Below, in pieces: positions 21,967 through 32,387 of a stretch of 64,000 bases of DNA. Below the pieces are notes generated by a model, which did not search any database, was not told where the DNA came from, and worked only from the letters and a program-made list of their open reading frames with translations. The DNA is from Hyphomicrobiales bacterium (GTDB lineage: Bacteria; Pseudomonadota; Alphaproteobacteria; Rhizobiales; Beijerinckiaceae). The translations under genes and the position numbers were made by a program. Numbering within the stretch: position 1 is the first letter of the stretch; each line of letters starts with the position of its first letter. The stretch lies in contig JAIXTM010000003.1 of NCBI GenBank assembly GCA_027483945.1, forward strand, positions 119,873-183,872, read 5' to 3'.

Positions 21967-23121
21967 ATGCGTCCGATGACCGATGAAAATCAGGCCCGCA
22001 GGCCGCCCCCTCCCATTCCGATCACGATCCTGACGGGCTTCCTCGGCGCCGGAAAGACCACGCTGCTCAACCGGCTCCTCAAGGAGGAGGCGCTGGCGGA
22101 CACGCTGGTCATCGTCAACGAGTTCGGATCGGTCGGGCTCGACCATCTCCTGATGGAAAGCGCGCGGGACGACCTGATCCTGCTGGGAGCCGGCTGCCTG
22201 TGCTGCACCGTGCGCGGCGATCTCGTCGCCACGCTGGAGGATCTGCTGCGCCGCCGCGACAATGGCCGCGTGACGCCGTTCAGGCGCGTCGTCATCGAGA
22301 CGACCGGGCTCGCGGACCCCGCGCCCGTGATGAACGCGGTCCTGAACCATCCCTATCTGCGCCTGCGCTACGTGCTCGACGGGGTCGTCACGCTGGTGGA
22401 CGCGGCCAACGGCGCGGCGACGCTCGACGCGCACGAGGAAGCCCGCCGACAGGTCGCCGTCGCCGACCGGGTCGTGCTGACCAAGTCCGATATTGGCGGC
22501 GAGGCGCGGGAGCTGCGCGCCCGTATCGCGTCGCTCAATCCCGGCGCGCCGGTCGCCGACGCAGCGCGCGGCGAAGCCGGCCCGGCCCTCCTCTCAGGCA
22601 GCGGCCTCTACCGCGTCGAGGACCGCATCCCGGACGTGCTGGCCTGGCTCCGCGCCGACGCCGTGGCGGATCATGGCCACCATCATCATCACCACGGCCA
22701 TCACCATCATGGCCATGACCATCACCACCACGGCCACGACGTGAACCGCCATGACGCGCGCATCCGGGCCTTCAGCGTCACCCATGACGATCCCGTCGAT
22801 CCGCGCGCGCTCGATCTTTTCCTCGACATGCTGCGCGCGGCGCACGGGCCCAAATTGCTGCGGATGAAGGGGCTCGTGGCGCTGGCCGACGATCCCGCCC
22901 GCCCTGTGGTGCTCCACGCCGTCCAGCACGTGCTGCACCCGCCAGTGCGGCTCGAGGCCTGGCCGGATCCCGACCGGCGCACGCGGCTGGTCTTCATCCT
23001 GCAGGACCTCGACCGGCACTTCGTCGACGGCCTCTGGGGCGCCTTCACCGGCCGTCCGGCGCTCGATGCGCCCGACGCGGCCGCGCTGATGGACAATCCG
23101 CTCTCCCTGCGTGGCGGCTGA
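21967..23121 (+). CDS. CobW-family GTPase, probable zinc metallochaperone
   Basis: A 384-residue G3E GTPase. Walker A is GFLGAGKTT (residues 24-32), the metal-binding CxCC motif is C77-L-C79-C80, and ETTGLADPAP (switch II region) and LTKSD (base recognition) follow. A histidine-rich loop of about 23 residues (237-259) separates the GTPase from the CobW C-terminal domain. Close relatives (COG0523, such as YeiR, ZigA and ZNG1) deliver zinc to client enzymes when zinc is scarce. The Zur-like box upstream supports zinc rather than cobalamin. No cobalamin genes are near. An alternative ATG lies 9 nt downstream. Confidence 0.88.
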   Translation: MRPMTDENQARRPPPPIPITILTGFLGAGKTTLLNRLLKEEALADTLVIVNEFGSVGLDHLLMESARDDLILLGAGCLCCTVRGDLVATLEDLLRRRDNGRVTPFRRVVIETTGLADPAPVMNAVLNHPYLRLRYVLDGVVTLVDAANGAATLDAHEEARRQVAVADRVVLTKSDIGGEARELRARIASLNPGAPVADAARGEAGPALLSGSGLYRVEDRIPDVLAWLRADAVADHGHHHHHHGHHHHGHDHHHHGHDVNRHDARIRAFSVTHDDPVDPRALDLFLDMLRAAHGPKLLRMKGLVALADDPARPVVLHAVQHVLHPPVRLEAWPDPDRRTRLVFILQDLDRHFVDGLWGAFTGRPALDAPDAAALMDNPLSLRGG

Positions 23122-23127
23122 GCCCGC

Positions 23128-23349
23128 TCAGGCGAGAATCCGGAACACCAGCACCTCGCCCTCGCGCATCATCTCCTCGACGCTACCGCCGTGCTGGCTG
23201 ACGGCATGGGGGATGTCGATCGCCGCCATCGGATCGGTGGCGAGGACGACGAGCCGCTGGCCCGTCTCCATCGCGCGCAGCCGCTTGGCCGTGCGCATGG
23301 CCGGCAGCGGGCATTTCAGGCCTTTCAGGTCCAGCACGGTCTCGCTCAT
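23128..23349 (-). CDS. TusA-family sulfur carrier protein
   Basis: A 73-residue TusA/SirA-like protein. The conserved CPxP motif is in LKGLKCPLPAMRTAKRL, with the persulfide-carrying residue at Cys13, and the C-terminus FRI closes the small alpha/beta fold. Family members relay sulfur for tRNA thiolation, molybdenum cofactor or sulfur metabolism. Here there is no neighbour that fixes the pathway. The ATG at 23349 is preferred; upstream in-frame starts would add unconserved residues. The gene converges on the CobW gene with a 6-nt gap. Confidence 0.85.
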   Translation of the reverse strand: MSETVLDLKGLKCPLPAMRTAKRLRAMETGQRLVVLATDPMAAIDIPHAVSQHGGSVEEMMREGEVLVFRILA

Positions 23350-23427
23350 CGGCCCGGCACGCTTCTTGAACACCCTGTCCATGAACACGCCGTTCCACGC
23401 GCGATCGTTTCGCGGCGGGACGGCGGG

Positions 23428-24699
23428 ATGGGAATCTGTATCATGCTGGGTCAATCCGGTTGTCTCGACGTCCCCGACGTCCTGCTGCGCGACGGCGACG
23501 CGGCCTTCGCCGCTGGGCAACCCGATGCGGGTCGGCCTGTCAAGGCGGACGCCCTTCCGGCGGGCGGCTTCCGGGTCGACCTGGTGCCGCCGTCCGAGAT
23601 GGCGGCACACCGCGCGGCCTGGGAGCGCCTGTCGCGCCTGGCGCTGGAACCCAACGTGTTTCACGACCGGCCTTATCTGGAGGCCGCCGGCCGCCTGAAG
23701 CTGGCAGGCAAGCTGCGGTTCGCCCTCGTGCACCGCACGGGCGCCGACAAGGCCCCGGGCGAACTGGTCGGCCTGTTTCCCGTCCTGTCGCCGCGCCGCT
23801 GGCTGCCCTTCGTCACGCGCACCTGGAAGCCGGTCTATTCCTCGCTCGGCACGCCGCTGGTCGATGCGGCCTGCGCCGCCGGCGTCATCGGCGCCTTCCT
23901 GACCTTTGCCGCGGCTGCGCCGCTCAGCGGCGGCCTCGTCTTCGCCGAGATCGCCACCGACGGCGCCTTCGCCGCGATCCTGACCGCGGTTGCCCGGCGC
24001 AGCGGCCATCGCGTCGAGACGCTCCACGATTACAGCCGGGCGGTCCTTGAGGCAGCGCCGCCCCGCGACGAGCGCGAGCCGCTCAACGCCAAGAAGCGCA
24101 AGGAATTGCGGCGGCTGCGCCGGCGCCTGGAAGACCTCGGCCGCGTCGAATTCGTCTGCGCCACCGCGCCTGCCGACGTGGCGGCCGCCATGGAGGCGTT
24201 CCTTCAGCTGGAGGCATCGGGCTGGAAGGCCCGCGGCGGCACGGCCCTGCTCGACGATGCCGCCTCTGCCGGCTTTGCGCGCCGGATGACCGGCGACCTG
24301 GCCCGCGAAGGCCGCTGCCGGGTCCACCTCCTGACGCTGGACGGCCGTCCGGTCGCCGGCGGCATCGTCGTCGAGGCCCGCGACCGCGCCTGGTTTTGGA
24401 AGACCGCCTATGACGAGGCCTATGCCCGCTTCTCGCCGGGCCTGATCCTCGCCACCGAGATCACCGCCGCCCAGTCGGCGCGCGGCGAGATCACCCTCAC
24501 CGATTCCTGCGCCGTCGCCGACCATCCCATGATCGACCATGTTTGGCGCGGCCGCCTGCGCATCGCCGACATCTTTGTCTCCGCCCGGCCCGCCGCCTCG
24601 CCGCTCTCGGTGCTGGCTCTGCGGCTGGAACGCGCCCGCCGCCGCCTGCGGGCGGCCGCCAAGTCCCTCTATCTGAACGCCAAGGGAGAACGTCCATGA
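23428..24699 (+). CDS. GNAT/FemAB-like acyltransferase (CelD/BcsL-type)
   Basis: A 423-residue soluble protein with a double-GNAT layout. The N-terminal half has LSRLALEPNVFHDRPYL, which resembles the opening of CelD/BcsL acetyltransferases. The C-terminal half (about 220-370) contains KKRKELRRLRRRLEDLG, then FLQLEASGWKARGGTAL and GIVVEARDRAWFWKTAYDEAYARFSPG, typical of the GNAT_6/FemAB-like fold. Such enzymes attach acyl or aminoacyl groups to sugars or peptides; the substrate is unknown. Its stop overlaps the next start (ATGA), so it is coupled to a JmjC-like dioxygenase. The start may be ATG 23428 or ATG 23443. Confidence 0.78.
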   Translation: MGICIMLGQSGCLDVPDVLLRDGDAAFAAGQPDAGRPVKADALPAGGFRVDLVPPSEMAAHRAAWERLSRLALEPNVFHDRPYLEAAGRLKLAGKLRFALVHRTGADKAPGELVGLFPVLSPRRWLPFVTRTWKPVYSSLGTPLVDAACAAGVIGAFLTFAAAAPLSGGLVFAEIATDGAFAAILTAVARRSGHRVETLHDYSRAVLEAAPPRDEREPLNAKKRKELRRLRRRLEDLGRVEFVCATAPADVAAAMEAFLQLEASGWKARGGTALLDDAASAGFARRMTGDLAREGRCRVHLLTLDGRPVAGGIVVEARDRAWFWKTAYDEAYARFSPGLILATEITAAQSARGEITLTDSCAVADHPMIDHVWRGRLRIADIFVSARPAASPLSVLALRLERARRRLRAAAKSLYLNAKGERP

Positions 24700-25649
24700 G
24701 CCGTCACGAGCCTGCAACCCACGACCTCATCCAGATCCGCCCGAAGGACCTGGCGGGCAAGTTCCCGAACCAGCCCTTCGCCACGAGGCATGCTCTGTCG
24801 GGCCATGCACTGATGACCCTGCCCGCGCTGGCCGACCTCGCCCGCGGCCTGCCCCGCGACCAGGTCGAGTACAGCGCCGGCGACCTCGCGCCGAACCAGC
24901 GGCCCGAGGACGTGCGCATGATCGACCTGTCGCCGGACGAGGTCGTCCGCCGCATCGAAACCGCCAATGCCTGGATGGTGCTCAAGCGCGTCGAGACCGA
25001 TCCCGCTTACGGCGCACTGGTGCGCGACGCGCTCCTGTCGGTCGCCCGCCAGCGCGGCTTCGCCAGCCTGGAGGAAGCCGGGTTCCACGACATCCAGGGC
25101 TTCATCTTCGTGTCTTCGGCCAACGCCGTCACGCCGTTCCATTTCGACGCGGAGGAGAATTTCTTCGTCCAGATCCACGGCGACAAGTTCTTCCACATTT
25201 TCGACAATGCCGACCGGGCGCTGGTGTCGGAGGAGGAACTGGAAATCTCACCCGCCAAGCATCGCAACCTCGCCTATCGCGACGAGTTCGAGGCGCGCGG
25301 CGAGGTCTTCGCCATGAAGGAGGGTGACGGCATGTTCGTCCCCTATCTGTGGCCGCATTGGGTGCGCACCGGCTCGTCCTGGTCGATCTCCATGGCGATC
25401 ACCTGGAAGTCGCCGCAGGTCAGCCGCAACAACACGCTCCTGACCGCGAACGCCATGCTGCGCTCCATGGGCTATCCGCAGCCCGCGCCGGGCGCCCGCC
25501 CCGTGCTGGACGCCGTGAAGGTCGCGGGCCTGCGCACCGCGCGCGCCGTAGTCCAGCCCCTTCGCCGTTCCGAGCGGATGCGCCGCGCCATCCGCGGCCT
25601 CGTCTTTGGCCGCAAGGCCAATTACTACTACAACGACAAGGCCGCCTGA
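24696..25649 (+). CDS. JmjC/cupin-8-like Fe(II)/2-oxoglutarate oxygenase
   Basis: A 317-residue cupin-fold protein. The facial metal triad is visible as H149-F-D151 in [19 protein letters not shown] and H221 in [10 protein letters not shown]. After it, SMAITWK and a basic C-terminal extension follow. JmjC-like bacterial oxygenases hydroxylate amino acid side chains in proteins or small molecules. Its ATG overlaps the stop of the GNAT-like gene, with AAGGGAGA as ribosome binding site, so both should be made together. The pair may modify the same target in sequence, but the target is unknown. Confidence 0.8.
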   Translation: MSRHEPATHDLIQIRPKDLAGKFPNQPFATRHALSGHALMTLPALADLARGLPRDQVEYSAGDLAPNQRPEDVRMIDLSPDEVVRRIETANAWMVLKRVETDPAYGALVRDALLSVARQRGFASLEEAGFHDIQGFIFVSSANAVTPFHFDAEENFFVQIHGDKFFHIFDNADRALVSEEELEISPAKHRNLAYRDEFEARGEVFAMKEGDGMFVPYLWPHWVRTGSSWSISMAITWKSPQVSRNNTLLTANAMLRSMGYPQPAPGARPVLDAVKVAGLRTARAVVQPLRRSERMRRAIRGLVFGRKANYYYNDKAA

Positions 25650-25716
25650 CGGCCATCGGCTCCGCCGCCCGCGACGGGACTTGATCGCGGGCGGCAATTC
25701 GGCCAAGCCGGTCGGC

Positions 25717-26316
25717 ATGACCAGCGACCGCCCGCTCAATCCCCTCGTCAAGCTCGCCCTGGAACTGGGCCCGCTCGGCGTATTCTTCTTCGCCAACGCC
25801 TATGGCGACCGCTTCTTCGGCGTCGACGCCACCCAGCGCATCTTCGTCGCCACCGGCGCCTTCATGGCGGCGACGGCGGTCGCGCTCACGGTGAGCTACG
25901 CGCTGATGCGCAAGCTCCCCGTCATGCCGCTGGTCTCCGGCATCGTGGTGCTCGTCTTCGGCGCCCTGACGATCTGGCTCAACGACGAGCTCTTCATCAA
26001 GCTCAAGCCCACCATCGTGAACCTGCTGTTCGGCTCGGTCCTGCTGGGCGGGCTCGCCTTCGGCCGCTCCCTGCTCTCCATCGTGCTGGACGCCGTGTTC
26101 CAGCTCGACGCGGAAGGCTGGCGCAAGCTCACCCTGCGCTGGGGCATCTTCTTCTTCGTCCTGGCGGCCTTGAACGAGATCGTCTGGCGCACCCAGTCCA
26201 CCGATTTCTGGGTGAGCTTCAAGGTGATGGGCATCATGCCCCTCACCCTCGCCTTCGCCCTCGCCCAGACCCCGCTGATCCTCAGGCACGAGCTCAAGGA
26301 CGGCGCGGAGGGCTGA
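25717..26316 (+). CDS. yciB: YciB-family inner membrane septation protein
   Basis: A 199-residue membrane protein with about six segments. [28 protein letters not shown] is the characteristic N-terminus of YciB (intracellular septation protein A). [29 protein letters not shown] and [30 protein letters not shown] match the conserved core. E. coli YciB interacts with division and elongation proteins; its molecular role is still unclear. I start at ATG 25717, in line with the usual length of about 190. Confidence 0.9.
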   Translation: MTSDRPLNPLVKLALELGPLGVFFFANAYGDRFFGVDATQRIFVATGAFMAATAVALTVSYALMRKLPVMPLVSGIVVLVFGALTIWLNDELFIKLKPTIVNLLFGSVLLGGLAFGRSLLSIVLDAVFQLDAEGWRKLTLRWGIFFFVLAALNEIVWRTQSTDFWVSFKVMGIMPLTLAFALAQTPLILRHELKDGAEG

Positions 26317-26329
26317 GGGAACGTGCGGT

Positions 26330-26404
26330 CATTGCGGGCGCAAGCGAAGCAATCCATCACCCGCCCGCACCATGGAGTGCTTCGTCGCTTTCGTTCTCGC
26401 AATG
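26330..26404. repeat. Intergenic inverted repeat with ATTGCG...CGCAAT ends
   Basis: The arms CATTGCGGGCGCAAGCGAAG and CTTCGTCGCTTTCGTTCTCG, the latter running on to CGCAATG, are imperfect inverted copies around a central ATCCATCACC...ATGGAGTG stretch. The ends CATTGCG/CGCAATG pair exactly. The form is that of a common dispersed alphaproteobacterial repeat. It lies directly after yciB. Confidence 0.65.
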
Positions 26405-26490
26405 AGGGTTGAGGGTGGCGCCCCGGCCTTCGAGGCCGCTTGGCGGCGCCTCGGGACGAGGCTTCGGACAGCGAGTCCGTCCCCGACGGT

Positions 26491-26530
26491 CCTCATGCTG
26501 AGGTGCGCGCGAAGCGAGCCTCGAAGCACG
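26491..26530 (+). repeat. Dispersed intergenic palindromic repeat, copy 3
   Basis: CCTCATGCTGAGGTGCGCGC followed by GAAGCGAGCCTCGAAGCACG. It matches the two copies at 15157-15201 and 15231-15272, with the same CCTCA/TGAGG and AGCCTCGAAG blocks. It lies in the 272-nt spacer between yciB and ccmG, which otherwise holds only the repeat at 26330-26404. Confidence 0.75.
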
Positions 26531-26588
26531 CAGAATGCCGGCCCAGCCTCGTCCCTCCCCCATGGGGAGGGATCAGCGGCCATAGACC

Positions 26589-27167
26589 TCAATGTTTCGC
26601 CCGGGCGATCTGCTCGCGGAACCCGGCCATCGTCTCCGGCGTCAGCGGCCCGATATGCTTGTGGCGGATGATGCCGCGTCCATCGACGATGAAGGTCTCG
26701 GGCACGCCATAGACGCCCCATTCAATGGCGGAGCGCCCGTTGGGATCGACGCCGACCGCGGCGAACGGATTGCCCAGCGCGCCCAGGAAACGCCGCGCGT
26801 TCTCGGGATCGTCCTTGTAGTTGATGCCGACGACGCGGACGTCCGGCTCGCGGGCGATCGCCATCAGCAGCGGATGCTCCAGCCGGCACGGGCCGCACCA
26901 GGACGCCCAGACATTGACGACGGTCACGCCCCCGGCGGCGAGGTCCGCCGCCTTCAGGCCGGGGATCGGGCCGGAGGAGCCGCGCAGGCCCTCCAGCGCG
27001 GCAAGGTCCAGGGCCGGCACCGGGCGGCCGATCAGGGCCGAGGGGACGCGCGAGGCATCGCCCGCGAAAAGCCGGATCAGGAACAGGCCCGCCAGCGCCA
27101 GGAAGATCGCCGCCGGGAGAACGAAGAGGAGACGGCGCCGCGCCGGCGCTCCGGCCGGATCGCTCAC
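26589..27167 (-). CDS. ccmG: Cytochrome c biogenesis thioredoxin CcmG/DsbE
   Basis: A 192-residue membrane-anchored periplasmic thioredoxin. One N-terminal membrane helix (about residues 12-33) is followed by the fold with the redox motif W-C91-G-P-C94, and VYGVPETFIVDGRG holds the cis-proline. It reduces the apocytochrome c disulfide before haem ligation. It starts at a GTG whose first bases overlap the ccmD stop (GTGA). It is the last gene of the leftward ccmA-B-C-D-G operon. The later ligation genes (ccmE, F, H, I) are not in the window. Confidence 0.94.
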   Translation of the reverse strand: MSDPAGAPARRRLLFVLPAAIFLALAGLFLIRLFAGDASRVPSALIGRPVPALDLAALEGLRGSSGPIPGLKAADLAAGGVTVVNVWASWCGPCRLEHPLLMAIAREPDVRVVGINYKDDPENARRFLGALGNPFAAVGVDPNGRSAIEWGVYGVPETFIVDGRGIIRHKHIGPLTPETMAGFREQIARAKH

Positions 27168-27316
27168 GGCGCGGACCGCCGCCGGACGCCCCTGGCCTCG
27201 AGCGCGGCGAGCCGCGCCTTCGCGGACTTGGCCGAGAGGACGGCGCGGACGACCAGCGCCCCGACAATCAAGGCCGCCGCGGCATAGGAGGCGAGGACGA
27301 AGCCCGCATGGGTCAC
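27164..27316 (-). CDS. ccmD: Haem exporter protein CcmD (50 residues)
   Basis: A tiny gene of 50 codons starting at GTG 27316. The protein begins THAGFVLASYAAAALIVGAL and ends in ALEARGVRRRSAP. It has a single membrane helix followed by a basic cytoplasmic tail with the LEARGVRRRS segment typical of CcmD. CcmD helps release holo-CcmE from the CcmABC complex. Its position, 1 nt after ccmC and overlapping ccmG by 4 nt, confirms the call. Confidence 0.93.
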   Translation of the reverse strand: MTHAGFVLASYAAAALIVGALVVRAVLSAKSAKARLAALEARGVRRRSAP

Positions 27317-27317
27317 G

Positions 27318-28082
27318 TCAGATCCCTCCCTCGGACGGGTGATCCGCCTGCAGGATCGTGAGCGTCCGGACGCGGCGGTTGAGGATCTCGGTCCGCATGC
27401 CCGACAGGTGCAGGGCGATGGCGACGAGCGACAGGCCCACCGCCATGACGAGGAGCGGGACCAGGATCGTCGGGTGGATGGCGGGCCCGTCCAGCCGGAA
27501 CACGGATGCCGGCTGGTGCAGCGTGTTCCACCAGTCCACCGAGAACTTGACGATCGGGATGTTCACGAACCCGACCAGCGTCAGGATCGCCACCGCCCGC
27601 GCCGCCCGGCCGGGATCGTCGATCGACCGCCACAAAGCGAGGATGCCGCAATAGATCAGGAACAGGACGAAGACCGAGGTGAGCCTGGCGTCCCAGACCC
27701 AGTAGGTGCCCCACATCGGCTTGCCCCAGAGCGCACCGGTGATGAGACATAACAGTGTGAAGGCCGCCCCGATGGGCGCCGCCGCCTTCTGCGACACGTC
27801 CGCCAGCGGATGGCGCCAGACCAGCGTGCCGAGCGCCGACAGGCTCATCATCGCGTAGAGGAACAGGGCCAGCCAGGCCGAGGGCACGTGGACGAACATG
27901 ATCCGCACCGTGTCGCCCTGCTGGTAGTCCGGCGGCGCGGTGAAGAACGCCATGTAGAGGCCCGCCGCCGTGACGAGCGCGGCAAGGCCGGCGAGCCATG
28001 GCAGGACGCGCCCCGACAGCGCCAGGAAGCGCGTCGGGTTTGCGAGGTTCCAGAACGAGGCGGCAAGGCCGGTCGCGGTCAT
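27318..28082 (-). CDS. ccmC: Haem exporter / haem-handling permease CcmC
   Basis: A 254-residue inner-membrane protein with six segments and the periplasmic tryptophan-rich WWD-type motif WGTYWVWDARLTS, which binds haem with flanking histidines (FVHVPSAW and WWNTLHQPASVF). CcmC presents haem to the chaperone CcmE. The ATG at 28082 begins MTATGLAASFWNLANP. It is separated from ccmB by a 55-nt gap, the only real spacer in the operon. That gap could hold a minor promoter. Confidence 0.94.
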   Translation of the reverse strand: MTATGLAASFWNLANPTRFLALSGRVLPWLAGLAALVTAAGLYMAFFTAPPDYQQGDTVRIMFVHVPSAWLALFLYAMMSLSALGTLVWRHPLADVSQKAAAPIGAAFTLLCLITGALWGKPMWGTYWVWDARLTSVFVLFLIYCGILALWRSIDDPGRAARAVAILTLVGFVNIPIVKFSVDWWNTLHQPASVFRLDGPAIHPTILVPLLVMAVGLSLVAIALHLSGMRTEILNRRVRTLTILQADHPSEGGI

Positions 28083-28137
28083 GGCAACGGCTCGTATCCG
28101 AGCCCGTGGCGGCAGGCAATGCGACCGATCAAAGCGC

Positions 28138-28803
28138 CTACTCCCCTCCCCGCAAGGCCGCCGCGCCCGCCAGCGCCGCCGTGACCAGGGCGACGAGGCT
28201 GATGGCGCCGAGAATGGCAAGCGGCGTCGTGAACGGCACCGTGCCGCCCATCGCCGCGTTGGCGGCGGAGACGCCGAAGATCAGGCTCGGGACCATGAGC
28301 GGGGCGACGATGACGGCGAGGATCAGCCCGCCCCGGCGCATCGTGGCCGTGAGCGCAGCTCCCACCGCGCCGATGGCGGTGAGGCCGGGCGTGCCGATGA
28401 GGAGGGTCAGCGCGGTCGGCGCCATCGCCTCCGCCGGCAGGGCGACGAGGAGGCCGAAGAGCGGGACGCAGAGCGCCAGCGGCAGGCCGGTCGTCAGCCA
28501 GTGCGCCAGGACCTTGGCGAGGATCGCCAGTTCCAGCGGCAGGGATGCGCCCAGCATCACGTCGAGCGACCCGTCCTCCTCGTCGGCCTGGAACAGGCGG
28601 TCGAGCCCGATCAGCGTCGCCATGACGGCGGCGAGCCACAGGATCGCCGGCCCGATGCGCGACAGGAGGTTCAGGTCCGGCCCGAGGGCGAAGGGCACCA
28701 GGGCCACCACGACCATGAAGAACAGGAGGCTGAGATAGCCCCCGCCGCCGATCCGGGCGGCAAGGACGAGGTCGCGCCTGACGAGAGCGGCGAACGCGCT
28801 CAT
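28138..28803 (-). CDS. ccmB: Haem ABC exporter membrane subunit CcmB
   Basis: A 221-residue inner-membrane protein with six segments. It starts MSAFAALVRRDLVLAARIGG and contains FQADEEDGSLDVMLGASLPLE and LLIGTPGLTAIGAVGAALT, both characteristic of CcmB. With CcmA it forms the ATP-driven part of the CcmABCD complex that releases haem-loaded CcmE. Its ATG overlaps the ccmA stop by 4 nt (ATGA). Confidence 0.94.
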   Translation of the reverse strand: MSAFAALVRRDLVLAARIGGGGYLSLLFFMVVVALVPFALGPDLNLLSRIGPAILWLAAVMATLIGLDRLFQADEEDGSLDVMLGASLPLELAILAKVLAHWLTTGLPLALCVPLFGLLVALPAEAMAPTALTLLIGTPGLTAIGAVGAALTATMRRGGLILAVIVAPLMVPSLIFGVSAANAAMGGTVPFTTPLAILGAISLVALVTAALAGAAALRGGE

Positions 28804-29420
28804 GGCGCCGCCCCGCCGATGACCATCGTCCGCGCGCCCTTGACCGCGATCGGCAGATGCGTGGCGACGACGGCGAGGCCTCCCGCGGCCAGATGGGCCT
28901 CGATCCGCGCCGCGAGCGCAGCCTGCGCGGCATTGTCGAGGGCGTTGGCCGGCTCGTCCAGCAGCCAGATCGGGCGGGCCGCCGCCGACAGGCGCGCCAG
29001 CGCCAGCCGCCGCCGCTGTCCGGAGGAAAGATAGCCGGCCGGGAGGTCCGCCTGTGGCGCGAGGCGCCATTCTGCGAGGACCGCGTCGGGATCGGCGGTG
29101 CCGCCGAGAAGGTCGCGCCAGAACCGGACATGCTCGCGCACGGTGAGGCTCGCCTTGATCGCCTCCCGGGTGCCGACGAAATGGCAGAGCTCGCGCGGCT
29201 CGGCCTCGCCCGCCGGCTCGCAGGCGACTTCGCCCGCGACGGGATGCAGGAGCCCGGCGAGGATGCGCAGCAGGCTCGTCTTGCCCGCCCCGTTCGGCCC
29301 GACGACCGTCAGGCACTGCCCGGCCTCGACCTGAAAGGACAGGCCGGAGAACAGGAGACGCTCGCCGCGGCGGCAGGCGAGGTCCCTCACAGCGAGGCGC
29401 GAGACGGAGACATGAGCCAC
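28800..29420 (-). CDS. ccmA: Haem ABC exporter ATP-binding subunit CcmA
   Basis: A 206-residue ATPase with Walker [10 protein letters not shown], the CcmA-type signature LSSGQRRRLALAR, Walker B IWLLDEPANALD and switch His in ATH. The LSSGQ rather than LSGGQ form is usual for CcmA. I start it at GTG 29420, which gives the normal family length; the frame continues upstream without homology. It is the first gene of the ccm operon and is divergent from acnA across about 200 nt. Confidence 0.93.
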   Translation of the reverse strand: MAHVSVSRLAVRDLACRRGERLLFSGLSFQVEAGQCLTVVGPNGAGKTSLLRILAGLLHPVAGEVACEPAGEAEPRELCHFVGTREAIKASLTVREHVRFWRDLLGGTADPDAVLAEWRLAPQADLPAGYLSSGQRRRLALARLSAAARPIWLLDEPANALDNAAQAALAARIEAHLAAGGLAVVATHLPIAVKGARTMVIGGAAP

Positions 29421-29623
29421 GGACAGGGCTGCTTCCACTTTGGAATGGCTCCGAACTCCTAGCGCAGGCCGCGCGTTTTCACTATAAGCGCCTCGGCTGC
29501 GCCGCGCGCTGATCCAGCGCGGGGGCCCGGGCACACCCGGGGCGGCGTTGCGCAGACTTGCGCTCTGGCCTTCGGTCCGGCGACGGGCCGCGACGTTCTG
29601 ACCCCTAATCCAGGATTCGTGCC

Positions 29624-32338
<2,715 letters not shown>

Positions 32339-32361
32339 CGGCTGGCACAGGTCCGGGAGAC

Positions 32362-32387
32362 AAAACGGGCGCTTCGGCGCCCGTTTT
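32362..32387 (+). terminator. Rho-independent terminator of acnA
   Basis: AAAACGGGCGC, loop TTCG, GCGCCCGTTTT: a perfect 11-bp stem with a stable tetraloop and a T-run on both strands. It lies 24 nt after the acnA stop. Its last base is the first base of the convergent ECF42 stop codon, so it could serve both directions. Confidence 0.93.

Noticed and set aside
22675-22745. Run of CAC/CAT codons as a tandem repeat or CRISPR-like array
   Set aside because: It encodes the His-rich loop of the CobW protein in frame; there are no spacers or regular unit length.
26330-26530. Repeats after yciB as a CRISPR array or transposon ends
   Set aside because: There are two unrelated short palindromes, no regular direct repeats, no transposase and no target duplication visible.
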